A stretch of DNA of 64,000 nt from Lucifuga dentata (Eukaryota; Chordata; Actinopteri; Ophidiiformes; Bythitidae), in NCBI GenBank assembly GCA_014773175.1, contig VXCM01000120.1:250139-314138 (forward strand). The letters are read 5' to 3'. The position numbers and the translations under genes are program-made. Positions 1 to 11,900 of the stretch are shown in pieces. The stretch's first letter is position 1. Every line of letters begins with the position of its first letter. The notes beneath the pieces were generated by a model that worked only from the letters and a program-made list of their open reading frames with translations, was not told the origin of the DNA and searched no databases.

Positions 1-747
1 GTCAGTGTGTTTTCTGTCTTTACTGGACCTAATGTTAAATAGAGGTCTGACTGATATTAACTCTGAGATGTCTGGAGAGAGTGCTGTTGATGTGACTGAC
101 CTCAGATTTGGTTTTTAGGCCTAAAATGAGAAAAGTTGAATGAGGAATTCCAATCACATGGTGCCATGCATACAGACGTCAGTTTGTTGCTCTTTTATTT
201 GACCTGAAAGGGAAAAAATAGTCCATGTTGTATCTTGCAAGTTGCTTAAAATAATTGCATATCAGTTTGTAGCATCACTGGTGTGCATGGGACCCAAGAG
301 GATCACAAACAGACAAAGAGAGAGGCTGGAGAAAGAAGCCCATTTACAGTGAGTGATGATACTGCAGTGTCTGACATTTCAGAGGTTTGTAGAGCTTCTC
401 TGTTCAGACTGATCCTTATTAAACTCATAGAGCTGTTGTATCTGTAACAGCGTGTGCAAAAATAAGTCACCTATCTGCCTTCATGCAGAGAGAGTCACTA
501 TGTGTTTCTTCATGCTGGAATGTGCAGCAGTGATATTGTGAAAAGGGAGATTTTAAATTTGTGGTGCAAACTCAGAGATCAGAGACTTTACTTCTAGAAA
601 TGTGAAAATGTGATGCTGCAGCTGGTGGAAACTTCTAACAGCTTTGCTCATGTGTTTTATTGTGGCCTCATTTACACCCTGCATTTAAATGCGATCTATA
701 CCGAGATATGTTATCGAGATAATTATCTTATGCTTGATTAAAAAGCA

Positions 748-850
748 TTAAAGGACCGTCCTGGTGGTTTTGCAAGTTTGAGCCAAATAAATGCATAAAT
801 AAATAAATAAATTCATATATGTTACTGCCAACCATTTTCCAAAAAGCCAG
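748..850 (+). mobile_element. End fragment of TTAA-type MITE (family A, copy 1)
   Basis: After a TTAA at 748-751 the sequence follows the terminal repeat shared by the other family A copies: a gttttgcaagtttgagcc block, then after an AAAT-rich insertion actgccaaccattttcc. Only this end remains, and unrelated DNA follows. The complete copy is at 52188-52783. Confidence 0.6.
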
Positions 851-1639
851 AACACATCCATATGTGGGCTGGCATATCAGGCTGTACTCTGTGTTCTGCA
901 TACATTTACACCTTGCATCAACAGTCATTTCCTTGTCTGGATAACGTATCTGGATCCAGATTGCGTTGGTGATCCATCAACGATGGGAATTTTTGTTATT
1001 GATACATTAACATGTGCCAAATATATAATTTAATAGTACTTATGTACTATTAGTACCTCTTCCTCCACTGGTTGTCTGTCAAATGTTTCTAACCATCTGG
1101 TGTCAGAGTTTGTGTTTATAAGGATGCAATAACTTCAATCAAAGAAAAGTGGCTTAATGGCCTCATCCAATTAAAGGCAGTGTCACCGCTGAGTTAATGA
1201 GTGTGACACCGTCATAGAAAAACTCTATTAACACAACATAATTAGCAGAACGTAGAGGAATTAGACAGCAATGACAGTGCTTTGGTATTTTATGTAATTA
1301 AACTCTGGAAAAGACAACAATTAAGCAGATTTTAAAACCCAAGTCTCATATGAGGCACAGAGGACATGTATTGTTTGGAAAAAAGCTCTTGAGGCTGTTA
1401 GTGTGTGAAGTTTGAATTATTGTTCAAAGAGAAAAGCTTAAAGTGAGAGAGGTCACCGATGCTGCGGGTGCCATGTTTGTTTTGTCCTGAAGTCACTGCA
1501 GTTTCTGCCCTTGATGCTCCACAGACACATGAGGGCTTATGTCAGGCTGTCAATATCAGCATGGATTACTATTCCAAAGGTTCATTTGTGTTTTCTATGT
1601 TAAAGTCAAAGCGCTAGAAGCACAGAGGAAAAATATACC

Positions 1640-1720
1640 ACGACAAGTAAAAGTTCTGCAACCAAATTTTACTTAAGTAAAATTTCTAAATTTACATTTT
1701 AGAAGTAAAATGTACTGACA
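1640..1720. repeat. Short interspersed-repeat remnant with 16-bp palindrome
   Basis: Contains the perfect palindrome TTTTACTTAAGTAAAA at 1667-1682 and an AGTAAAAGTTCTGCA-like block. Both resemble a very common fish interspersed repeat rich in alternating ACTTAAGTA motifs. The family assignment is from memory and uncertain. Confidence 0.4.
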
Positions 1721-4189
1721 TGACATGTATCTGATGCATGTTTATACATCAAACTGAAATTTTTCACTCTAATAAACAATCCTCCAATTTTGAGAAGTTT
1801 TGGATGAAATTCTGAAAATTATTGGATTAAAAATAAAACTCAGAATTGGAGACCACCATCATTAAAGGCTAACAACTGGGTTAAAGACTCTCCAGCCTTT
1901 GGGGATTCCCATGCTTGCAGGCCTGTTGAAGATATTCATGACCTCCTGCAGAAGAACAGTGGTTCTTCTGCAGGATAAATAAATATCTCACATATAACAG
2001 GATCTTTTAATGCCTGAGTCTCAGTATTAGCAGCAAAGTAATGTTGTCATGCATTTCAGTCCAACCAGCTGATGATTCTTGTTGCAGAATACCAGAGGGC
2101 AGTCCTTATTAGTGATGTGCTAATGTGACATTAATTGCTTTTACTTTTTCACTCCATTAAGAGGCTGCTATCTCTTTCAGGAGCCTGGCCAGATGGTTTA
2201 TCAGCTCAGCTCTGGTAGCAGCGTTGCTAATGGACGAGGGCACAGAGCTGTAAAATAACGCCAGCAACAGGAAACCATGAGAAACACAGGTCGCACTGAG
2301 TTTAGAGGTACAGAGCACCTGTCACACCAAGAAAGCAGAGAGGACTGACATGAAGAAATAGGTCAATGTTGTACATTTAACATACTGTATATGAGTCACT
2401 AACTACACACTGTATATTAATCAAAACTGTACATTGATAAATGGTGAGGTCATTTTGAGTCAGTATTGGTTTTTGGCTGGATTTTAGTGGCTTTGGTAAA
2501 GTTTAGTGTAGAATGAGCTTATGTCAAGCTACTTAAGCTGCAACTTCATTTTGATTCCAAAACTACATCTTTAATTTGCTAGATCCAGCTATAAAATTTC
2601 CCAAGCTAACATTTAAAGTTCTGTTTTAAGATATTAATTTCTAAAATGAACTGAATTAAAAGACAAGTAATCTAGATTAAAGCTTTTTAGCTTGAATTTC
2701 TAAAGTTTCACTGCTAATGTGTAGCTAAACAAGTTTGACTCTTACTAGCCTTAGGTTAGATAGCATTTTGTTGTGGCTTTTTGTCAATTTATTTTTTGCA
2801 CACCCACATCTGTTGTGCTCAGATAAGTCCTGATCTCATCTAACCACAGATGTAAACCAAACCATGGGTCATATATTTGAAGGGAATATTGGGAAACAGG
2901 ATAGGTGACATATTTCAAACCTTTGACCTGTGATAGATTGAGTCTGTTTGCTCAAAGTATTTTTAAGCTGTTGTCGAGAATAGTGACAAGTCCTCATTCA
3001 AAATATTGGCGTCCATTGACTATATGTTGTAAATAAGGCCAGCTGCTTTGAGTGGTAAAGCCAAGACCAGGGTCAAATGCTAAATAAGAGTGAGCTGGCT
3101 GTAGAAACACCCAAGGGAAACCTCCTCTTTTCTGTCCTTATTTGCTTCTTCCCGTGTCCTTATTCTCCCATCCATTCCCTCTCTTCCCTCTCCCCTACCC
3201 TCATGCCAAACCTCCATGACCTAGGCAAAGATCAATAGCACAGTTTAAAGAGGATGGACTGTGTAAACAGAGATGATAGATCCTGCCGATGAGGATACCT
3301 TGACCACTGATGGCTTCTGACTGGTGCAGCAGGATTTGATCAAGTCTAACATTGAAGGCTGTCAATACACTCGGCAGAGAGAGATTTGGGTCCTGTCAGT
3401 GGGCCATCAAAATGTTGAAATGTATCAGGGTTGGGCAGAGATGAGTGGTCAGTTTTAGGATAAATTTCAATTTAAGTGTCAATGGGGCTATGGGGCCATT
3501 AGGAGCCTGGAATTGCAATCGGTTATTGGCAAATGGGAATCCATTAACAGCGATTGTCCAGAGTGCAGTTTCACCTTGTTTGGGTTTCAGCTGAAGCACA
3601 GATACTTTTTGTCTTTTGTGGCTGTTATCAAGACATTAAATCTGCATTAAATCTTAAAGGCCATTTTTGCACATACAAGCATCAGTCTGTAATGTGTGCA
3701 TACAGTTATTTGTAGAGACAAAATTGGATGTTCCCATTTTTTTTAATAATATATTTTTGCATTAGTATATAGTACAAAACACAAATTAAAACATATTGAA
3801 ATACTGTTATTACCATATTTCCAGACTCAGCTTTATTCTGCAATATCCCTCTTTGTAGCAGCTTTAATGGACCATATTAATAGTTATTTATAAGGTTTAC
3901 AGCTTCCCAGTTTGATGTCAGGACATTAAGCATGTCCATCCTTTAGTAAACAACCTTTAACCTTCAGGTAATTTTGCAAACTGGCACTCAAAGGGTCAAA
4001 GTTGGATGTAAAATGGTAACAGCTGCAAGTTCAGTGCAGGTTTATTGGTTGTGTATTAAGTGCCTGCTTTTCCATAGTGTTGATCACAATATTTGAACTG
4101 TAATCTCAACCTGTTCATAAATCCCTCCATATTTGTTGTTATTGTCTGGTGTCTTCTTCTTTAGAGGAGGCATTGACCGGGTTTAATCT

Positions 4190-4229
4190 TTAAAAAAAAA
4201 AAAAAAAAANTTAAAAAAAAAAAAAAAAA
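4190..4229. repeat. Poly-A tract containing a single N (assembly join)
   Basis: Two A runs of about 18 bases flank an N at 4210. The run length on either side is probably unreliable. Confidence 0.85.
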
Positions 4230-7200
4230 GCATGCTGCACATTTCATTTTAAAGTGTGTGACGAGAGCTGAAGGATACAATCCCAGCACTGTATAGCCAT
4301 GGTCTACCACTGCATGTATGCCTACATTCAAATAAAGAAGTAATATCAAGTCTCATGTTTGCTTGCTGGTTGTATGAGGCTAAAAGAAGAGTCTGTGGTT
4401 TGTTTTACTTTGGCCAGAACTTCCTGCATTTGAAGGGATATGCTCAGAATATAAACTATAAATGTGGAAAATAAATGCTGACACAATATATCGATGGAAT
4501 GGCTAAAGTCATGGTGCGGTATATTTCTGTGGCATAACAATGAACAAGATTTATATGTTTTTTGAATGTGTAACCAACATATTTTAGACTTTTTTTTTTA
4601 CAGTCCACATATAAGCAGATAACATCTTCCTGCAGTGAAAACAAAACCATTATTCTCTTCCATTTACACTCTGTGCATATCAAAGCTCATACTTTTAAAA
4701 TGCAGAATGTGTTAGTCATAATTCTGCTTATCTCCACTGTGTGACAGCTCACATTTTAGTATATATACTAACCCATTACCACCACTGTAAGTTATATGCA
4801 ACAGCACAGTCTGTTGAACCCAGAGCCGGCCAGCTGCTCATATTAATCAAACAGGCCACTTCCCTTTATGACACAAAGCAAATAGTCATAAATGCTCTTA
4901 TCAGCCTTTCTAATAGTGTGGATGTTACAATCAGATTCATGGTGGCATAAACTATTACATTTCATCTTTATCATATCCAGCAATCGCTGCTTTTTCATGA
5001 GCATCGTTTATAACTGCAAGACAGTTTGTTGCGTAATGAAATTCAAAACACTCTATCGGCTCCTAGATCTCTTACTCTGTTTACTTATATTTACATATAT
5101 TTATGTGACTTTTGTTTTTCAGGTATGATGAATGTGTGGCTGTGGTCAGTTCCAGCTTTACCGTAAAGTCTAGAGAGCTTCAAGTCCAGTGTTTTATTAT
5201 AGTGAAGCTTCTTCACTATTACCACAAATTTTATACTGTCAAATGCTCTGTAACATCTCAGTAATATTTTTCTGTATAAAGAGCAATTTCACATACTTCA
5301 AAGCATGTAGGAAAATACAATTAACAGCTATCTGGTCAGATGTCAGTAAGCAGTATATTGTTTAGCTATGTTTACATCCTGCAGTGCATTCTTTGCAATC
5401 AAATATGAAGAAAAACTCAAACCTCTGCTTTATACACTCCTCCTCCTTTCATTTGTAACACTTTGATTTATTAATTAATATTCCTCTTTCAAGGTCTTTT
5501 TATAAACCTCGTCATTAATAAAAGCAGACATTCAATTAGCAGCCAAATCTTGATTGCCAATTTTGTCATAACAGTCTCCCGTTCTATGCTTTTTTTTTGG
5601 TTCGTTATAACTGGAAGTATGGTGTGGGTAGGAAGAATTAACTAATTTCATTAATCTAATTGTCATCGCTTTCAACCATCCCTCTAATAAGTACAAATTA
5701 ATATGATTAATCAATTTGACGACATAAACTCATTCAATTAGAGTTTTTCAAAGGCAAGTGTTGGGGTGATAGGGAGATACGGCGAGTGAAGGGAGGTGGG
5801 CAGTGGAGCAGCTTGCTCTGTGAAAAATCCAGCCCACAAAATTGAAGTCAAGTCAGGCAATTAGTCATTGTGAATGATAAATAAATGATGATGAAATGTG
5901 GAGGACAGATACTGACTAACAGTTTCCACTGATTTACTTCAATCTTTTCATTCTCTCATCTGTTGGCTGTTTTGGACCAAACTTTCTCCATTTTATAAGA
6001 CTTCAGATGCCAAACAGATTTGCATTCATTATCAGAGACTATGATATAAGATTTTTGTCTTTTAATACTCTGTTTACTATATAGATATCAGTGGAGAAAG
6101 CATAGCAGCCTCAAGAGGAATTTTGGCATATTTTCTAACTTGTACTAGATTATAGCACTGAAACAAGTAATCAATTAATCATGTAGGTGACTGATGGACA
6201 ATTACTAACAACTTCACTAAACAGGAATTTCATTCATTTCAAACTTCTTCAGTATGAGGACTTTCTGCTTTTCTCTCTTTGATATCATAAATCTGTATTT
6301 TTGTCAAACAAAACAGAATTTGTCACTATTTTTTGACACTTGAAAAAATATTAAAAAAAATTTTAAAAATCAAAAAAAAGTTTTTGAAAAATAAGCCCCT
6401 GTTCGTTTACATCTAGAGGTTGTGGTGTTGTATTGGATTGCATTACAGTGAAAGGTGTTTCTATTAATTTGTTCACATCCTTTTACATAGATGGGGTGGG
6501 CAGAATATTGCATAATGGAATCAACGCCTGCAGTATTATGAACTGCCGGTAGTCTAGATTGATGGGTCTGAAGCCTTCTTATTTGGAGCAGCTGCTGGGA
6601 TCTGATTTGTATATTTTAGATCTATTGTGCTGAGAGATGTGCTGGCACAGCAGTTTGGGTGATGCCCTTTAATGCGCTCTATCTTATCAGGCCAGCATCA
6701 CCCTATTCAAACCAGTGTCTGATTGAGCAGCGTGATGTTATTTGGATCTTACATTGAGAGTAGTATTTAGAGGCGCTGCCTGTAATTTGTGAAGTGAGGT
6801 ATTATAGAGGAGACAATTAGACCTAGGTTCGATTGGTGTATAGAAGCTTGGATGCTGACAGTCAAGAGGCTTTCAAATGTCATACCAATTAATCTATCCA
6901 GCCATCAAACAATATTCTGGAAACAAAGTCAGGGGGGCGATCAATCTGCATCACTTTTCTCCTCGCCGGGTTATGGGAAAATTGATTTGTCAAACAAAGC
7001 ATTTTGGAAGCAGTGCATGGACTTGTTCAGGATCTATTAGCCTCCATTGAGCATTTTGTTTAACATAGGATTTTCATCACAGAGAAAATGCCGTGTCCTC
7101 AATACTGTGAGCTGCAACTTTACGATTTCTGATTTCTTTGTTCTTGCTTAGATAGCTTTAGAAAGTGCTGATCAAGAATGAAAAGTGCTAACTTCTGATG

Positions 7201-8120
7201 TATTTGAAAATATTATTCTGCTGTTTTCTCTTTGTTATCAAAAATAGCAAAATGATGAAGAAACACTTATAATTGAGCACTTTTTATTAATATACCAAAC
7301 AAATGGAAAATATATTGTGCAGACTAATGTTAAAGTTAAGAGTAAATTATAACACTCCCATCCAAAAAGTATAAGGCATTAGTCCCAGTATCTTATTATT
7401 GTACTCTGGGGCTATACTGCCAACCTATACAGCATGGCTGCCCTAAGCTGTATCATGCAATTCCCTGTGCAGTGTATTGTTCTAAGACAGAACTGTATCA
7501 CATTGTGCCCGTCATGCTGTTTTAGAGGGGAGAGAGCTTCCTCTATGGGATTTCTCCCACCCCCATCCCCTGATAATGTATCTCTCCCTAAAGGCTAGGC
7601 CTCCGTGACCTTGTCTTATTTATCGAGGGCGTCTTAAGCGAAATAACTGGATCCTGAATAGACCATTTCCCCTCTTTTAACACCCCTTTAATGTCATCAG
7701 TGAAATATGAAGTCATTAGGCGATATTAAAACACTGCTGACAAACTAATTAACGGGAGACATTAAACAGGACGGGCTTGATTAATCCACTTTAACGATTC
7801 TTTTTAAGTGGTTCTGGTCAAAATTAATACAGATTTACTGGTGATCTTAAGGGGAAAAAAACACTCTTATGTTTATCAGACCTCAAGGGCAACCTAAAGT
7901 CACTGGGCCTTTACCTCCCACTGTTCTCCCTCCCATCCGTTCCACCAACAAAGTCTCACACGGTTCAGAACTCACACAGTTGGTCACTGACAATCTGAAC
8001 AACTGGCACACGCAAGGCCTATTTGAAAAAGAAAAAAATCTGGCCTAGCTTTATTTAATGTTTCATTTGAAATATATAATGATCATGGAGTTTAAACCTT
8101 TTGTTGTGGTTGTGGTTGCA

Positions 8121-8184
8121 GTTTGTTGTTGTTGTTGTTGTTGTTGTTGTTGATGATGATGATAATGATGATGACAATGATGAT
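8121..8184. repeat. Compound (TTG)n-(GAT)n microsatellite
   Basis: About ten TTG units run directly into GAT units, with a few interruptions. It lies about 700 bp upstream of the ylpm1 start codon. Confidence 0.9.
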
Positions 8185-8554
8185 TTTGTTTTAGTGGGTT
8201 CTTCAGTATAGATTGGTTTGTAAATGTCTCCCTCTAGTGGTATTTGCACAGAAACACCCTCAGCTGCTGCACTACACGATTTCATGAGCAGACTTCTGAT
8301 TTTTATGATTAAAGCATCGTGACCCGAAAATCCGGAAATCCAGTCGAATACATCAAAGCTGACAAGCCATAAACCGTTTTTACTAAATTTATTTAATCTT
8401 TGTTTCTTGTATTATGTAAAGTCTTTTACCAATTTCAGTATCATGTTGTACCATTTATTAGATTAAAAGTCATCTGTTTTATGTTAAAATGCATTTCATG
8501 TTTATAATCTGAGTTTAGTTCAGATAAAATTGTGATGTGCATTATCCTGAGCCA

Positions 8555-8901
8555 AAACGTTTGACCGGAATGATCACATAACGACGTCTGACGTATTTCC
8601 GGTCCTCGTCGCGTGCGTATGATTTCTGGAGCCATTAGTGGCATTACCATTTTTTTGGACGCTTTTGTAATATATTTTGTGGTTGCTAAACATAAGTATT
8701 TTCTTTTTCTGGATATATATATTGTTCATAGTCGAGGAGGTGTCTGTAAGTTGTGTCGCCACGCGGTCTGAAACAGGCGCATAATGAAAAATTACCGCTT
8801 CTCTGAAAGGTAGGTCAACGTTAGCTGTTAGCTTTGTTAGCCACACAGAGTTCCAGCTGTATGTGAGCACAAAGGCTTCTACAGACCACCTCCCTCTGAG
8901 C
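8555..8901 (+). promoter_or_regulatory. Probable ylpm1 promoter and 5' UTR
   Basis: This is the DNA just upstream of the ylpm1 start codon. It contains two ETS-type cores (CCGGAA near 8564 and TTTCCGG near 8597), a CRE-like tgacgta near 8590 and a local rise in CpG (ctcgtcgcgtgcgt). These are typical of a TATA-less housekeeping promoter. A good donor-like sequence (gaaag|gtaggt near 8810) could mark a 5' UTR intron, but I cannot prove it. Confidence 0.5.
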
Positions 8902-11900
8902 ATGTATCCCTCATGGGGAAATTATGGTGGCCCTCAGTCCCAAAACTATGGAGGGACTGGGCCCCGAAAGCAACTGCTTGGAAGCCACGGTGCACCAGAA
9001 ACGGGATACGGCGGCTTCGAGGCCTCTTCGACAGGCTCCCTCTTCTCCAGTCTGCAGGANGAAACGGGATACGGCGGCTTCGAGGCCTCTTCGACAGGCT
9101 CCCTCTTCTCCAGTCTGCAGGAGCAGCACCTCCAGCAGATGCAGCAGCTGCAGATGCTTCACCAGAAACAGCTCCAGTCCGTCTTGCAGCCCAATACCAC
9201 TACGAGCACGTACGGGGGACTCGCGGGTGGGTATTCAGGGTCCTCTTGGCATCCAGAGGGATCCGGACATGTAGACAAAAACGTTGTTGCCCAGCCATCC
9301 TCTTGGCATCCAGAGGGGTCCGGACATGTAGACAAAAATGTTGGTGCCCAGCCGTACTTAAATCAACAAGATGAGCCTCCAGCTCCGCCGATTCGAGCTC
9401 CGCCAGCTCCTCCTCAGGATCAGCCGCAGCCACCACCGCCGCCGCCTCAGCCCAAGGAGCCTCAGTCAAAGGAACCCCTACCCAAGGAGCCCCAGCCCAA
9501 ACCTTCACCACCAGCGTCACAAGCACCTAAACCACCCCAGAGCAATGGTGCTCCCCCATCTGGAGAGGTGATAAAGATAGATACTACCACGGCAGAAGAC
9601 ACGAAATCCCTCCCTTTGCAGGTAAGATCTTAACTATTGACATAAAATAGGCATTTTGGTCACATTGCTGTTTTGCTTTGACGTCTGAAGTGTAATTTGA
9701 AACGTAAGGAGAGATTTTTCAAACTTTAGTGAAAAGAAGTTGTGAAAGAGCAAATCTTAAAAATTGATTATTAAATCAGTGTTTGTGGATGTAGAGGGTG
9801 ATGCTGTGTTTAAGTAGTTCTTTTGTTTAAGAAAAGTGAAAGTGAAATATATGCATGTCATAGTGCATTTATTTACAAATGTTGTTAAAAAAAAAAAGAG
9901 CCTGTACTCAATTTGAAGTAAGCTCTGATGTGAAAAAGAGTTTAAATGAAATGAGTGTAATGATGACAGGCATTTTTTATTTAAATGTTAATTAAGGGTT
10001 AAAAAAAAAAAGTTGGTTAAATAAATTTTAAAAGATGTTTAGCAGGTTTGTGTTTTAGCCTAAGACATACTTACATACTTTACATACTTTAACCACTCAG
10101 AACAAACAATTCTTTCTCAAATCACAGTAATTCAGGTTGTGACCTTCAGTGCAATTTGTCACCTGTAAAAATGTATTGGTTTTGACAAATCCTGTTCTGC
10201 AAGAGTTACTGGAATCTCTTGTTTCCCAAATTGCTTAATTAAGTTAAGAAATTTTTAAGAAAATATGCAGGGGTATCCTCTCAGTGTTTCTGACACATTA
10301 AAAAGTATTCTAAGCTGTGAATATAATGCTTGACAATGCTTCCTTAGAGATAAAGAATTTATGAATGTCAAGAAGCAGCATGCATTATTTGTTTGACATG
10401 CTTTTTCAGATGAAATAATGTTCATCTTCTCGCTGTGTGTCCACGTGTCAGTGTGTGAGTGACAGCGGTGTCGCAGTTGTATTTTTTTTAAGGCTGGGTC
10501 GTACTGGGATACCTGGGCGGGTCTTGATTTATCTAGGCAGGCCGCCCAAGTAAACCCTATGTTTGAGAAACACTGTCTTAGCTGTGACACTGATGTTGTT
10601 AGTGCAACAGGCTCTCACATTATTCTGTTAAATGATTGGTTCACATAGTCTCACTTAATGATTTCTTTCATAAATAACATCCTTTGTGGATTTGTCTTGA
10701 TTAGCCTAAAAAAAAGGTTAACAGCACCACTATGATCAATTTCCCACTATCACAAACTCTTTCCCTTCTATCAGTCACTCATATTATCTTCCAAATGTTG
10801 TTAATCAGGTAGCACAAAATATGGTATTGTATGCCTGCCTTCTGCTGGATTTATTGAATTTGTGTTAGAAAACACAACAANACAAAATATGGTATTGTAT
10901 GCCTGCCTTCTGCTGGATTTATTGAATTTGTGTTAGAAAACACAACAAATTTTTCCGCAGGACCTGATTTGCTTCGTCGTAGTGCAGTAGGCAATGAAGT
11001 CGCGCTTGCAAAATATGGGTGCTTGACAGGTAGCTGTAAATTGCTTGTCAGTCTTAATTGTTTTTGTTATATCCCTCCTTGTCATTATCTCACACAGGAG
11101 CAACAGCAATTGTGGTACCAAAAACATCTTCAGAATTTACAGAAGCTGAAGCAAGAAAAGGCCAAACAGAATCAAAAAGACAGTGATGGCCCTTTGCAGC
11201 CTCCAATTCAGAGCCAGTTGGCTCCTCTTCCTCCATCAGAACCTCCAAAAGGTACACCTCCTCCGCCACCACCCAAAGAGGAGCCTCCAGTGCCACCTCC
11301 ACCACCCAATGAGGTAAACTGTTCAACTGTAGAGAAATATGTCTGTGTTAATTTGTCTTGGCTATGTCAGTTACTTTTAACCCAGGCTGGGCTACTTAAA
11401 CCCTGTAAATTTGATAAAGGAGGCAATATTGGACAAGGAATGAAAGCATCTCACACACACACAAATATACATTCAAAAATAATAATGTTAAAAATAACAT
11501 TCTCAAAGCGGCATATTTTACAGAAAGCATAGCCCTTATTAATCCTTCTAAGATATCTGAAATGTGGGATCATTGTTTATTTGTTCTTTTGAAGATAAAC
11601 ATTTCACTGAAATGAAATGCTTTTTGAATTGTTTTGTACAAGCATGCAGCTTAGAACTGGATCTAAATATGGTTTATATTGTTTGCATGGATTTGCAGAA
11701 AGAAAATGTAGGAAAATCACCTGCTTTTACAGATACAGTAAGTCTGATTACCCATTCTCTCATCGCTTCTCATACCCATAAATGTGTAACCCCAGTTCCT
11801 GTATTGCCATGTGATAAATGTGTGTGAACACACTTAACCAGGGGACACAAACACATGAATTCATATTTTCCCTTATGATTTTGGTATGATTGTGTGACTT

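Larger units (their letters stand above)
1..8560. other. Gene-free upstream region with enhancer-like blocks
   Basis: No coding exon can be supported here. Open frames are all short, carry no family motif and lack plausible splice contexts. The stretch holds a MITE end (748-850), a 16-bp palindrome (1667-1682), a poly-A run broken by an N (about 4190-4229) and a TTG/GAT microsatellite (8121-8184). Several low-repeat, TAAT-rich blocks of good complexity (about 2100-2280, 3380-3600, 5480-5760, 6540-7030 and 7580-7830) look like conserved non-coding elements. That reading is inference from composition only. In human the next gene on this side is FCF1, but no FCF1 exon is visible. Confidence 0.6.

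Noticed and set aside
8574..8903. 109-codon minus-strand frame over the ylpm1 promoter
   Set aside because: It covers promoter and 5' UTR DNA with no recognisable protein motif and no splice-supported context. A divergent transcript is possible but unsupported.
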